Source of the DNA: Petaurus breviceps papuanus
Taxonomy: Eukaryota; Chordata; Mammalia; Diprotodontia; Petauridae
Length of the DNA: 64,000 nt
Direction: 5' to 3'
Assembly (NCBI GenBank): GCA_028583685.1
Contig: JAMXIF010001177.1
Coordinates: 5,321,068 to 5,385,067 of the forward strand
Part shown: piece by piece, positions 20,353 through 31,044 of the stretch
Position numbering within the stretch: the stretch's first letter is position 1
Layout of the letters: each line of letters begins with the position of its first letter
Made by a program: the position numbers and the translations under genes
Notes under the pieces: model-generated
Databases searched by the model: none
Told to the model about the DNA's origin: nothing
Seen by the model: only the letters and a program-made list of their open reading frames with translations

Positions 20353-20732
20353 AAGTTCTGGTACATTTGTTATATCTATTCTCAGTTGTATTCCTATTGA
20401 CCTCACAGATGGTGTTGATCTATAACAAATGTACCAGAACTTATTGTCATTGTTGGGGTGGCTAGGTGGTACAGTGGATAGAGTGCCAAGCCTGGAGTCA
20501 GGAAGACTCATCTTCCTGAGTTCAAATCTAGCTTCAGATACCAATTAGCTATGTGACCCTGGGCAAGTCACTTAACCCTGTTTGCCTCAGTTTTCTCATC
20601 TGTAAAATGAACTGGAGAAGGAAATGATGAACTGCTCTAGTATTTTTGCCAAGAAAACCCCAAATAAGGTCATGAAGAGTTGGACACAACTGAAATGACT
20701 GAACAACAAGTTCTGGTACATTGGTATAGATC
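20353..20732. repeat. Three copies of a 24-26 bp motif, one inverted, bracketing a SINE
   Basis: Copy A is at 20353-20376, copy B is inverted at 20417-20442, and copy C at 20708-20732 has A's orientation. All share AAGTTCTGGTACATT (or its complement). B and C also share the adjoining ATAGATC. A and B form a hairpin with a 40-nt loop; B and C flank the SINE at 20455. Confidence 0.85.
20455..20707 (+). mobile_element. tRNA-derived SINE, long MAR1-like form
   Basis: Complete: head GGGGTGGCTAGGTGGTACAG, CTGGAGTCAGGAAGACTC, CCTCAGTTTTCTCATCTG, AAAACCCCAAATAAGG, GAAGAGTTGGACACAACTG, tail GAACAACA. No ordinary direct target duplication was seen; inverted motif copies flank it instead. Confidence 0.85.
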
Positions 20733-21254
20733 AGTCTCATGGGAAATCTCATGAGTATAGTTCGTATATACTTAGTTTGGCATAAAATTAAATCAAATGA
20801 TTGTGCCATGACTGCCATTGGCAATGGTACCAACCTAAATTATTCAAAAACAAGTATTTTAAAGTGATTTCAGTATGCAAAGAGTCTGTGCCACATGTAC
20901 CAATGTAACAAACCAGTGCTAAATTCAGATTTTTGCAACCTGTTGTGTTTTCATAGCTACTTGAATTAATGTTCTAAGCCCCCATTCTTTCTGAATTTCT
21001 TCCTTGTTATCAGTAGCTCTTCTCTTCAGTCTGTAACATCAGACTTTCTAGAGGGCATCCTTTTTCCTGCCTCTGAACAAAAGCATCTTAGAAAGCATTT
21101 ACAATTTTTCCCCCCTTTTCTTCCTGTATTGTTACTCTTTCTACATCAAATCAGTGACCTCAGATCTGCCATCTTGGCTCCTTCTTCATTTCTGTTTCAA
21201 CTCCTTTTTTTTCACAGGTTCTGATCCCTCTAGGAGATCTCCCCTCTCCTTCAC

Positions 21255-21420
21255 ATGGTGTAACAGGATAAGCACTGGATTTGGAGGCAGAGCACAGGAG
21301 TTCAAGTCCCAGCATTTTCACTCACCAACAAGTTTATCTACCTCTCTGATTCTCAGTTGCATTCCTACTGACCTCACAGATAGTATTGTGAGGATTACAA
21401 TGTTATCTTGCTAAAGTTAC
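21255..21420 (+). mobile_element. CORE-SINE-related fragment
   Basis: CATGGTGTAACAGGATAAGCAC, TTTGGAGGCAGAGCACAGG and TTCTCAGTTGCATTCCTACTGACCTCACAG. The last block also occurs at 20380-20410, inside the hairpin loop there. Confidence 0.55.
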
Positions 21421-21439
21421 AAAGGTATCCTTTATATTA

Positions 21440-21745
21440 GTGTTTTCTTAAGCCTTTAAAAAAATTAATTTTTTTTTCAATTAACACTAATTATTTCCTC
21501 TCCTTTTACCTCTTCCTCCTGTTGGGGAAAAAGCACCCATAAAACCCTTCTAACAAATATACAAAGTCAAGTCAAGCAAATTCCTGGATTGGCCATGTCC
21601 AAAAATATATGCCTCAATCTGCACCTTGAGTTCATCACTGCTCTGCCATTATTAACCCTCTGGATTCATGCATGGTTAGTCATTGCATTGATCAGTATTC
21701 TTAGGTCATTCAAAGTTATTTGTCCCTTCATAAAGCTTAATTTGT
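21440..21745 (-). mobile_element. LINE-1 3' region
   Basis: AAATTCCTGGATTGGCCATGTCCAAAAATATATG, TCAATCTGCACCTTGAGTTCATC, GTTAGTCATTGCATTGATCAG and CATTCAAAGTTATTTGTCCC are reversed marsupial L1 3' sequence. Confidence 0.75.
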
Positions 21746-23100
21746 TATAGAAATGTCAAATTATTATCATAACATGTCTGCAGCACTGCCCCTAGGTGTC
21801 CTCAGCTGAACAGCTCAAGGTAACCTCCTTTCCCCCCTACTTTTCATTGCCTGACTTTGTCCCATTGAGATCTTCACATACATGGCTGCGTTTTAAAAAG
21901 CAACTTGCAGTGATATCTACTACAATTAAAAAGAAAAAAAAGGTACCTTTGATCCCCTGCCTTGGGTGAATGACCCGAATTTTCAATCTTCCCTTCTGTT
22001 TGGATTTTAAAGAAAATAGGCTATTTTTTTTTCAGAATCTCTTTAGAGAGTTCCCAAATCAACAGAAATGGAGGGTATACATGTTCAATAAAAATCTCTC
22101 ACTGAGACACAAATGGAAAATACTTTGTTGTCTTCATCTTTGTCGTTTTTCCTTTTCAAGCTACACAGTAATATTTGTATTGGCAGCTGATGAAAAGCTT
22201 TTGACAAGATAAGTTAATAAGTTGCCACATTCATAGATAAATAAATGTAATCTTCTTAAGGTCAGGGTAGAGAGGAAAACATTGGATTAAAGGAAGGAGT
22301 ACCACTAGGGACCGGAAAATGGGCATACCCATTGGTGTTTTGAGTAGGAAAATGTATCTTTCCCACTATTGCTGAAATCACTGGTAAAAGAGAAATGGTA
22401 TCATGAGTTGTGCGTGGGTGTTTCAAGCAGCCACTGTTGTCAGTGAATAGTCAGGGACTGAGCAAGTTCTAGAAATTCCATTTCTGTTTCATGGCTGTTA
22501 TAGACACTTTATGTATAAGAGGTTTTGAAAAACAAATAAAAATACCTAGACGGAACTCACCCTCTCCCAAGTGAATTAGTCATAGGACTTAGAAGTGGAA
22601 ATTAGATCAATTCTTGTTTGGCTCAGCCGGTTTGCCTTTTTCAAATAGAGGATTCCTGTAAGAGGGGCTGCAGAAATTAAACCCAATAAAAGTTTAATTA
22701 AATAGAAGGGTTTAGAGGACTAGAGGTCTGGCCCAAGGAATGAAATTGTTTCCTGTTGCTTGAGTCATGGTTGTGAGACCTTTAGATCCACAATATTAAA
22801 ACTTGACATGGGTTAGAGCACAAAGAAATAGACATTTGAGAATACCCAGGGGTCTGTTTGGGAATACCATCGGATATTATTTCATGGAAAGGGTTCCCAA
22901 CCTGATATTCTTTACATGTAGCTTTCCTTCAGCTGAAGTTATGGGCCACTAAGAATAACCTGTAAATAAGACATTATAATAGCTTAATATGAACTCTCAA
23001 CTTTTAAAAGCAATTTCTTTCACATATACTTATCTTCTTTGATCCTAAAACTAGCATTTTAGAAGTCTTTTACCCATATATGCATATATAACAAAAAATG
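21746..23100. other. 1.3 kb without recognised repeat or gene
   Basis: Open frames of up to 80 codons have no recognisable domain. AT-rich. No splice context I can support. It could hold conserved non-coding DNA that reading alone cannot reveal. Confidence 0.4.
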
Positions 23101-23104
23101 AATT

Positions 23105-23235
23105 AATGTTACTGTGGAAAGAGTCCTTGCTCTTGTTAAGGGTACTTAATTGGAATTCTGCCTCTGTCTCTCGTTACCTGTGTGACCTTGGGCAAGTCTT
23201 CTTACTTCTTCAAATCTCACATTCCTCATCTGCAG
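23105..23235 (+). mobile_element. CORE-SINE fragment
   Basis: ACCTGTGTGACCTTGGGCAAGTC, CAAATCTCACATTCCTCATCTGC. Runs directly into the reversed L2 tail. Confidence 0.7.
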
Positions 23236-23660
23236 GCTGTCAGTCAGTCAAAAAGCATCTCCTAAGCATCAGTTACTACGTGTTAACCAATGTGGTAAAT
23301 TCTGGGAACACAAAGAAAGACAAAGGACTCCCTGCTCTTAAGAAATTCATAGTCATAGGGGGAGATAGCATGAAAACAACTATGTAGAAAGAAGATAGAA
23401 TAAATTGGTATTAATCAACAGTGGAGAGGTACAGCATTAAGAGGAGTTGGAAAAGACTTCTTGTAGAAGGTGGGATCTTAGCTGAGACTCTAAAGAATCC
23501 AGGGGACCCAGAAGGCAATGATGGGGTGGAGAGGGAGGATTTCAGAGATGGTGGACAAGCCAGTGAAAACACCCAGAGCTGAGAGATGGCATGTCATGTA
23601 TAAGGAACAGTAAGAGGCCAGGATTGCTGGATCCGAGAATATGTGGAGGGCAATAACATT
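23236..23660 (-). mobile_element. L2-type 3' end, long copy
   Basis: Reversed order: AAGCATCTCCTAAGCATCAGTTACTACGTG, CTCCCTGCTCTTAAGAAATTC, GGAAAAGACTTCTTGTAGAAGGTGGGATC, CAGAGCTGAGAGATGGCATGTC, GGATCCGAGAATATGTGGAGGG. The family is very common in marsupials. Confidence 0.75.
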
Positions 23661-23999
23661 TAAGTATGTAAGAAATCAATCACAAGAAGGAATTTTGAGT
23701 TTAAAAGATCCTCCTTTTTGTAGAAGGATTCATCTTTTCGGACTAAATAATAAAGAGATAAATGATCTCTTCCTTCCAATTGAGAAGGAAAGCATTGCTT
23801 CTAATCTAGGAAATGATCAATTTATTCTCTTTATTTTCTTCTTGTTAAGATTAGGCTCATTTGTGTCATACTTGTGCTGTCTAAAAACAGTACTTTAAAG
23901 CACCTAGTATATGAAGGATGCTAACTGGGAACCAGTGGGAGGGTATAACGATGTATAGCGACAGTTCATACTGTCAAGGAGACTGAGAACCAGTAGACT

Positions 24000-24180
24000 C
24001 CACATATTGTAGAATCCAGCAATACTGACCTTCTTGCTGTTCCTTGCATATGACATGCCATCTCTCAAATCTGGGCATTTGCACTGGCTTATCCCTCATG
24101 TCTGGAATCCTCCCTCCTCCCCCCATCACTGCCTTCTGGCTCCTCTGGCTTCCTTTGAGTCTCAGCTAATTTGCCTGAAA
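24000..24180 (+). mobile_element. L2 fragment
   Basis: CTTCTTGCTGTTCCTTGCATATGACATGCCATCTC and TTGCACTGGCTTATCCCTCATGTCTGGAATCC correspond to the C-terminus of the L2 reverse-transcriptase gene. Confidence 0.8.
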
Positions 24181-24199
24181 TAAGTCAAACCATTTTCTA

Positions 24200-24393
24200 G
24201 ATGGTTTACATGGTATAGTGGGAAGAATTCTGGGACTAAAGCCACAGGACCCAGGTTCAAATCATGCCTCCAGAGGCTTACTGCTTGTGGGACCTTGCAC
24301 AAGTCACAACCTCCCTGGGCCTCAGTTTCCTCATTTGTATTATAAGAGGCTGGACTCAATGCCTTTGAGGTTCCTACTAGCTCTGTGATTCAT
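24200..24393 (+). mobile_element. MIR-like CORE-SINE
   Basis: GGTATAGTGGGAAGAATTCTGGG, GACCCAGGTTCAAATCATGCC, GGGCCTCAGTTTCCTCATTTG, AGGCTGGACTCAATGCCTTTGAGGTTCC: complete from head to tail. Confidence 0.85.
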
Positions 24394-24764
24394 TTGACTT
24401 GGCTTTTTCAACTTAGAGCTTGGTGTTCAGATTTCCATCCTCATAAACAAGCATCTTTCTCTGAGAGAGGAGTCATTTCTACAAGGTGCAAAAGTCAAAG
24501 TACTTCAGTGTCTTATTCTCTGAGCTGTATCTGTCTTCCAATGGGTTTTTCCTTCTCCAGTAAATTTTCTGGTTTAAGGGTGTGGTTTTTGTCCTCAGGA
24601 CAGAATTTCCAGATGCATTTTGGCGTCTTCCTTTGTGGGCACAAAGCCAGGGCTTCCTGCCAATCCTAATAGCAGAGTATCCCAATAAAGCTGTGAAATT
24701 CTGAGTTTGATCTTGGTAGTAATGGTTCAGGATGTTTGCAATTTCCCAAACACATCTTGGACCT
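24394..24764. other. No repeat or gene recognised
   Basis: A 94-codon plus-strand and a 68-codon minus-strand open frame overlap here without domains. Confidence 0.4.
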
Positions 24765-25100
24765 TTCTTCAGCCATGCCTTTGCTCTGCCTGGAAAGCTA
24801 CCTTCGAGCTCTGCTTTTTAAAATACTCTCATCCTTTGAGGCAGAGCTTATACATTACTTCCTCCCAAAAATCATTTCTGCCCACCCCAGTCAGAAGTGA
24901 TCACCACCTCTGAACTCATGTGCCCTTTTAGAATATTCTGCCTTATTCTCTTTTCCTGTATCGGTCTTTTTTTCCCCTATTAGACTGTCAACATCCTGGG
25001 GACTGAGACAGTTACTGTCACATCTTTATATCCACCACAGCTTGAGAGGTGCTTTGAAATTTTCAATAAATATTTGTTGTAGATGCTGAATAAATAAATA
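24765..25100 (+). mobile_element. L2 3' end
   Basis: CCATGCCTTTGCTCTGCCTGGAA, TAGACTGTCAACATCCTGGGGACTGAGACAG, and a tail TTTTCAATAAATATTTGTTG are L2 3' hallmarks. Confidence 0.82.
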
Positions 25101-25344
25101 GATGGTCCTTTTCCCTAAAAATCTTGATACACTTGACCCTGATAACCTGGCTCTATTTTCCTCTTCAGTGTTGTCCCTGACTTGAGATAGAATAAACAGA
25201 CTCAGAAAGGTTATCCATCACTATTCCTGATTCTGCTCTTCCCCCACCCCAACCCTGCTCATACCCACTGGTCTCCCTACTACTGGAGGAAGAGAAAAGA
25301 TAGAGAAGAGGAAAGGGGCATAGGAAGAAACGAGACTTGGAGCT
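25101..25344. other. No gene seen
   Basis: Short anonymous spacer between two plus-strand L2 fragments. Confidence 0.35.
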
Positions 25345-25730
25345 CCATTTCCAAACTGGATGTCCCTTAGTCATCTCCAGCTCAATATGTTCAAAACTGA
25401 ACTCTTTGTCTCCCTCCTCCCCCATTGAAATTTGTTAATTTTGTTAAAGTCATCACCATTTGCTCCTTTCTCAACCTCCCCACCACACATATCTAAATTA
25501 GTTGTCAAATCTTGCCTTTTCTATCTCCACAATTTTCTTGACTCTAATCCCTTCTTTCACACAGTCACTGCCTTAGCTCAGTTCCTTATCACCTCTCACC
25601 TAATCTGTCTCAATTATCTACTCTCTCCAATATAGCAATCTCCATGCAACTGCTAAAGGGGTTTTTCTTAAATGCAGATGACTATATAACTTCTCTACTC
25701 AATAAATTTCAATGCCTCATGGCTAGTTAG
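25345..25730 (+). mobile_element. L2 reverse-transcriptase C-terminal fragment
   Basis: AGCTCAATATGTTCAAAACTGAACTC encodes the LNMSKTEL block. It is followed by ATCTAAATTAGTTGTCAAATCTTGCC and the thumb region. Frame not intact. Confidence 0.82.
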
Positions 25731-26349
25731 TGATAAAACTTGTGTTAAAACCTGGGTCTTAAGAAAATCTGTAATTAAAAATCTTTGGGAAATGAGTGTT
25801 GAAAACTAAAAATAAATTAAATAAACAAACAAACAAACAACCAACCAAAAACCACCCTGGGTCTTCTGACTCTCAGTCTGGTGGGTTTTCCACCATCATC
25901 TTTTGTAAGAAGCAAAGTAAAACAGTGTAGAAGAGGTGGAGAGGGAGCTGTAAAACTTCTGTCAGTCTCAGTTTCTTCATAAACTAGGAAAATAGTAAGC
26001 TGGAGTAGGTGATTTCTCAGGACATCTTACTTAGCCCCTTGGGTTAAGGTCTCTTTCAGTTCTAAATCTTGTGATTTATGTAGATGGGAGACTATATTGG
26101 CATATATTTCAAAGGGCTTTCCATTGGATCTCAATAAGGAAAGGCAACTTTCTTTACTGTAGATCACAGTTTTTTAATCATTTAAGTGGATGATCTGAAA
26201 CCATCTGATTGAGATGTGGACTTCCTATGCAACAGCGATTTTATGGGGTTGGTCACTTCTTCCCTTCTAGATTCATGGGCCCTGCCTACTCAGTAAATGC
26301 TGCCTCACCAAACCACTGCCACATCTTTCCTTCAAAACATAATGGAGGC
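25731..26349. other. Mostly anonymous DNA
   Basis: An A-rich (AAAC)n patch lies at 25807-25850 and a decayed plus-strand CORE-SINE at about 25955-26080 (CAGTCTCAGTTTCTTCATAAAC). Confidence 0.4.
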
Positions 26350-26660
26350 AGCCCAGGCCCCCTGAGCCTAAGAGCCCAGGGCAGAAAAACCACTCTCCAA
26401 GCTTCCAGCCATCATCAGTTCTTGTGGAGATGCTAGCTGGCAGCTGCTTCTACAGGTGCTGTGATCTCCTGTCTATTCAGCAGCCACAGCTACTGAAGAC
26501 CCAGAAAAGAAAGTCCTTAATACCAAGGTCCTTGGCCCAGTCACTACCAAGATGCTTGGCCCAGTCACTACCAAGGTCCTTGGCTCAGTCACTACCAAGG
26601 TTCTTGGCCCAGTTACTACCAAGGTCCTTGGCATTGCCACCTGCCTTGCCCTTCAACCCC
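26350..26660 (+). pseudogene. Y-box protein-like N-terminal fragment with internal tandem expansion (tentative)
   Basis: The frame at 26495-26542 reads EDPEKKVLNTKVLGPV. Vertebrate Y-box proteins of the YBX3 type have EDAEKKVLATKVLGTV just before the cold-shock domain (13 of 16 identical, from memory). Upstream, another frame gives PRPPEPKSPG, faintly like the Pro/Ala-rich YBX3 N-terminus. The cold-shock domain does not follow; instead the TKVLG segment repeats five times, then similarity ends. A stop lies upstream in the same frame, so no intact gene is present. It could be a retrocopy remnant or chance similarity. Confidence 0.35.
26521..26640 (+). repeat. 24-bp minisatellite, five units
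   Basis: Five head-to-tail units of 24 bp, each starting TACCAAG and containing TTGGC, with 1-2 changes per unit except the more divergent last one. The period is divisible by three, so one frame reads VTTKVLGP repeatedly and another LPRSLAQS. Confidence 0.93.
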
Positions 26661-26739
26661 AAGAAACACAAAGCTTTTCTATCTGACTTGAAACATCATG
26701 TACTCGAGGTCTCCTCTGTTATAACATCAGCTCCTTGAG

Positions 26740-27010
26740 ACACTTTTATATTTGTATGCCTACCAATTAGCTGAGTGCTTTGTACGTAGAAAGCACCTAA
26801 TAAACTTAAAAAAAAATTATTCAATCAGGTCAGAACTCTGTCATTTTGGGCTTTGAGGCTCTCTCTCTGTTCTCAAGAAATTTTATAGTCTTCTCCCACT
26901 CAACCTTTACAGTCACACTTGGGGACTTTAATCTACCTGTATGTTGATATCTCCACAAACACCCAATCTTCCCAATTCATCATCTTCCTTAATTCCTGTG
27001 AATCCTATAT
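26740..27010 (+). mobile_element. L2 fragments (tail, then endonuclease region)
   Basis: 26740-26815 has a tail, GCACCTAATAAACTT. 26870-27010 has CACACTTGGGGACTTTAATCTACC and CTTCCCAATTCATCATCTTCC, matching the end of the L2 endonuclease region. The two pieces come from opposite ends of the element, hence separate insertions. Confidence 0.65.
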
Positions 27011-27164
27011 TTGCATTCCATCTGAGCTACACACAAGGATGGAATAATGGGAGGGTCTGACAGGCTGATCCAATGTTAGTTCAGGAACAAAATGACAAAC
27101 ACTTCAACATAAAACAAAAGGAGGTTTTCTTAGTCAAAGCATAGAAAAGATGGTCAACAAATAG

Positions 27165-27345
27165 TCTTCTATTACTACTACAACTCGCTAGCATTTATAT
27201 AGCACTTATTTTAAAGTTAAGGGACTTGCCCAGGGTCACACTGCTCTTAAGTGTCTAAGGCCAGATTTGAAATCAGGTCTTCCTGATTCCACATTCAACA
27301 TTCTCCCCAGTATAACATCTAGCTTCCTTTACTAAGTATGGATAG
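27165..27345 (-). mobile_element. CORE-SINE or MAR-type SINE fragment
   Basis: GCATTTATATAGCACTTATTTTAAAG, GGGACTTGCCCAGGGTCACAC, GGCCAGATTTGAAATCAGGTC and ATCTAGCTTCC in reversed order. Confidence 0.7.
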
Positions 27346-27695
27346 AAACACTTTCTGTCTGAGCTGAAATATGTTTGGTTAGCAGGACAGGGTATGGTGA
27401 TCTGCTTGTTCTCAGGACATCCTTGAAGTCCAAAGGGCCCCCGTTACACATGGGTGGGCCTTTTCATGCCCTTTGGTGATGAGGAAAGCCATGACATTAT
27501 ACTCAGAGGTCATCAAAGGAGACTGGGCTTGAATCTTACTTAACCCCTTGGGCTAATCACATCTCAAGGACAACTTCTTTACTTTTTAGGGAAAGAATTA
27601 TACTAACTTTTATGAAAGGTGGATGGGGACCATGGTAGATGGGGATATTATTACAGATTGTTATACCTTATATCTCACCATCACCTATAATTGTG
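27346..27695. other. No gene or repeat recognised
   Basis: Mixed-composition DNA with no open frame of note. Confidence 0.4.
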
Positions 27696-28564
27696 CTTTA
27701 TCTATGACTCTGAACTCTGAAATTCTTTAAATTCTTTGATTATTCATCCTAACCATAATCAAAACAAAATTTCTCTTCCTCCAGCCCCCAACTTGTTCTT
27801 CCTTTAAACCTCCCCATATCTGCTGAGGGTGTCACTATGCTTTTAACCACCCAGGTTCACAACCCTGAAATCATCTTTGCCTTTTTTTCTCCCCTTTATC
27901 ACTCACATCCAATCAGTTGTCAAGCCTTGTTTACTCTACCTCCCCGACGCATCCCACAGCCATGGCCTTCTCTTCATTCATCCAGCCACTGCTTTAATCC
28001 AGGAGCCTTTTGTCTCTTGCCTGGACTATGAATGAATGGATGGATGGAAAAACCATTGATTAAGTACTTACTATGTACAAAGCACTGGAAATGCAAATAG
28101 AAAAGCAAAACAGTCTCCACTCTACCTATCATAATAGCCTCCTAAATTGTCTGCCCTCTTTCCAGCCTTTATTCTGTGCAATCTACTTTCTATGTAGCTG
28201 CCAAAACACTTTCCTAAGGCACGTATCTGACCATGTCATTCCTCAGCTCAACAATCTTTAGTGCTTCCCTGCTGATTCTAGTGTAAAATACAAACTCCTC
28301 CATGTGTCATATGAAGCCCATAACAATCTGGCTCCAGCCAGTATTTCCAGACTTATTACATATAACTCCCCTTCATTCACTCTTTACTTTCCAGTCAAAC
28401 TGAATGAGCAGCTGCTTGGGATTTCCCCTCCCCACTTCCTCCTCTTCTTTCTTCTTCTTTCTCTTTCTTTTTCTCTCTCTCTTTCCTCTCTCTTCTCCTT
28501 CTCTTCTGTGTCTGTCTATATGTCTCTCTTTCTCTGCCTTTGCATAGGTTGTCCCTCACCTTAA

Positions 28565-28805
28565 AAAAAGAACATTTATTAAGCCCCTACTATATACCAG
28601 TCCCTGTGCTAAGTGCTTTTGCAAATATTACCTCATACAACAATTCTGTGAGGTAGGTACTAGTATTATCCCCATTTTATAGTTGAGGAAACTGAGGTAA
28701 ACAGTTCAAGTGACTGTTCATACAGCTAGTAAGTGCTTGAATCTGGATTTGAACTCAAGTCTTCCTGACTCTAGACCCAGCATTCTATCCATTGTACCAC
28801 TTCAC
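28565..28805 (-). mobile_element. CORE-SINE inside L2
   Basis: AACATTTATTAAGCCCCTACTATATACC, TTACCTCATACAACAATTCTGTGAGGTAGG, GGAAACTGAGGTAAAC, GGATTTGAACTCAAGTCTTCC, ATTGTACCACTTC: complete, reversed. Confidence 0.85.
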
Positions 28806-28949
28806 TTTCTTTCACCTAGAATTCACTCTCTTTTCATCTCCATTTAGAATACTTACCTTCCTTCAAAGAATATTCAAAAGCTATGTCCTCCATGAAGCCT
28901 TTCCTATTGGTCCCATTTGTTACCATTCTCCCTCTCTAAATGGCATGGC

Positions 28950-29130
28950 ATAAGAACATGGAGAATTAGAAGAGATCTCGGCAGTTATCTAGTCCAACCT
29001 CCTAACCTCCTCATTTTATAGATCTGGAAACTGAGACCCAGGAAAGCTAAGTGACTTGTCTAAGGTCACAAGACAGTAAACATCAGAGATGGGATTTGAA
29101 CTGTTTTTTCCGCTGTACCACACTATCTCC
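28950..29130 (-). mobile_element. MIR-like CORE-SINE inside L2
   Basis: GAACATGGAGAATTAGAAGAGATC, TCTAGTCCAACCTCC, GGAAACTGAGACCCAGG and GGGATTTGAACTG in reversed order. Confidence 0.8.
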
Positions 29131-29429
29131 CATATTTGTGTGTATTATTTTATTGTCTTGCACCAGTGGAATATAAGCTTCTTTTAGGCAGGGACTGGTG
29201 TTTTTATTTTGTATCTTGAGCACTTAGCCCAATGCTTTGCACACAGCAGATACTGTTGAATTAAACTGAAAAACAGCAATGTTCAGAATTACTCATGGAA
29301 AATCTTCATATTTGTATACTGAGTACGAGACTTTGAATGAGGTCTTTTTTATAATCTAGGATCTGACACCAGCTGTGTGATCATGAATGAATCACATAAG
29401 ATCTCTGAGTCTCAATTTCCTAATCTGCA

Positions 29430-29560
29430 AATCAATTAACTGATTTATTAAGTGCCTACTCTGTGACAGATATGGTGCTAGGTCCTAGGATACAAAGACA
29501 AGATAAGCATTCCTAGCCTTCAAGGGACTTATATTCTATCTGGGCAGAAGAATTAAAGAT
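29430..29560 (-). mobile_element. L2-type 3' tail fragment
   Basis: TTTATTAAGTGCCTACTCTGTGACAGATATGGTGC and TAGCCTTCAAGGGACTTATATTC. A CORE-SINE head relic precedes it on the plus strand (29365-29425). Confidence 0.65.
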
Positions 29561-29614
29561 GATGTGGTAATTTAACGCATGTAAAAATGTAATAGATGTG
29601 AATATATAAACATG

Positions 29615-29830
29615 CTAAGGAGATAATATGTACAAAATGCTTCACAAGCCTTAAAGTCCTATACAAATGTTATCTATAATTATTTCATTACTTACCTCAT
29701 AAGATTGTTGTGGAGAAAACAATTTGTAAACATTAAAATGCTATGTAAATATGAGTTATTATTTCTCTTGGCATCTAGCACAGCACTCTGCATACAGTAG
29801 GTTCTTAATACATGTTTGTTGAATTGAATT
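29615..29830 (+). mobile_element. CORE-SINE tail fragments
   Basis: CTCATAAGATTGTTGTGGAGAAAAC, CTATGTAAATATGAGTTATTAT, GGCATCTAGCACAGCACTCTGC and TTCTTAATACATGTTTGTTGAATTG. Confidence 0.6.
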
Positions 29831-29889
29831 ACAATCTGTTCCTTTCTAAAGAAGGAAAACATGTTTTTGAAAGGCTGTTTAACTGACAA

Positions 29890-30405
29890 GGAGGATATTA
29901 ATAAATGACATGCAAATTTCTTAATTTCGCTTTGGCTGGATGTAATTGCTACTTCTGAAATGCAGGCTGGTGCTGGCTCTCAGTTTTTTTTTTAAAGCTT
30001 CTTAAGGCTTGGATATGGGCTGGCTCAACCTGTTAAATTTTGGTTGGGGGCGTGTGTTGGGGGGAATGCAGAATCCTATGTTCAGTGCTCTGGGGGAAGG
30101 CAAGACCAGGGACAAATCTGAGGAGGGAAAGAGGTTTAAGTGGGAAACCAAGTGTCTTTGTTTTCAAGCTGTGTCTTGGGTTGATATCCTGTGAAGCTTT
30201 TACTGAAAAGCTGCCTCATGTGCTTTTTATAGCAGTGTCATTTGCACATAAGAAAGGAATTTCATTGATCATGCTTTTTACATACAACTTTTTTGTTGCT
30301 GTTTCTCCTTTTGATCTGGGTGCTGACTTTGACTCCTGTGTTTGCTTCTCAGGGGTTGAGTGACTCTACCTTTTATTCCTTTTGCTCTTAAGAAAGAACC
30401 CCACT
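29890..30405. other. Non-repetitive stretch, no gene established
   Basis: Open frames of 61 and 107 codons (30009-30194, 30040-30363) lack recognisable domains. TTTGCTTCTCAGGGGTTG near 30345 resembles a splice acceptor, but no partner was found. Confidence 0.4.
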
Positions 30406-30408
30406 AAG

Positions 30409-30562
30409 GAGTGGCTAGGTGGTGCAGTGAATAGAGCACTGACTCTGGAGTCAGGAGGCCTTGAGTTTAAATCAGGCCTCAGACACTTGACACTAGACAC
30501 TAGCTGTGTGACCCTGGGCAAGTCACTTGACCCTGATTGCTTTGGGAGGAAAAAAAAAAGAG
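30409..30562 (+). mobile_element. tRNA-derived SINE (WSINE1/SINE1-like)
   Basis: GAGTGGCTAGGTGGTGCAG, CTGGAGTCAGGAGG, GTGTGACCCTGGGCAAGTCAC and an A-rich tail. Contains a small repeat, GACACTAGACACTAG. No target duplication was resolved. Confidence 0.85.
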
Positions 30563-30629
30563 CACTGAGCTTTCCCTTGGCCATCCTTTTGCATATGGAG
30601 GATAAAAAGTCAACTGCTGTTGCTAGATG

Positions 30630-30875
30630 AGGCAGCTAGGTGGCTTGGTGGATAGAAGGCTGGGCCTAGAGTCAGGAAGGCTTATCTTCTTGTGTTCAAA
30701 TCTGACCTCAGAAACTTATTAGCTGTGTGACCCTGGGCGAGTCACCTAACCCTGTTAGCTTTCCTTTCTTCTTATGTAAAATGAGCTGGAAAAGGAAATG
30801 GCAAACCACTCTGGTATCTTTGCCAAGAAAACCCCAAATGGAGTCAGGGACGTGACTGAAACAACGGAACAACAT
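30630..30875 (+). mobile_element. tRNA-derived SINE, long MAR1-like form
   Basis: GGCAGCTAGGTGGCTTGGTGG through GGAGTCAGGGACGTGACTG and CGGAACAACA. A perfect 10-bp target duplication, TTGCTAGATG, lies at 30620-30629 and 30876-30885. Confidence 0.9.
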
Positions 30876-31044
30876 TTGCTAGATGGAGAATGGGTAGCCA
30901 CACACAGACCCAGTAGTGGAGCACTGGGTAAAGGGATAAGCATTGGAAGTGGGCAGGAGTGGGGGCAGGGCTACTATGAAGAACCAAGAATAACAACAAT
31001 TTGATGAGTTATTGGGCCTTGTTAATAGTAAAGCGCTGGCTACA

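Larger units (their letters stand above)
27700..29275 (+). mobile_element. L2-type LINE, 3' half, interrupted by SINEs
   Basis: Pieces in order: 27790-28021 (ATCATCTTTGCCTTTTTTTC, CCAATCAGTTGTCAAGCC, TTGCCTGGACTATG); 28130-28440 (AGCCTCCTAAATTGTCTGCC, CTCCTCCATGTGTCATATGAAGCC); 28810-28940 (AGCTATGTCCTCCATGAAGCC); 29135-29275 (GGAATATAAGCTTCTTTTAGGCAGGGACTGG). This is the thumb region through the 3' UTR of one L2. Confidence 0.8.

Noticed and set aside
21784-21800. A third CTCF-like match on the minus strand
   Set aside because: The spacing of the core is off by one base from the consensus, so it is much weaker than the pair at 4170-4237.
30345-30363. Pyrimidine-rich splice-acceptor-like site TTTGCTTCTCAG
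   Set aside because: A single acceptor without a donor or open conserved exon is expected by chance at this length.
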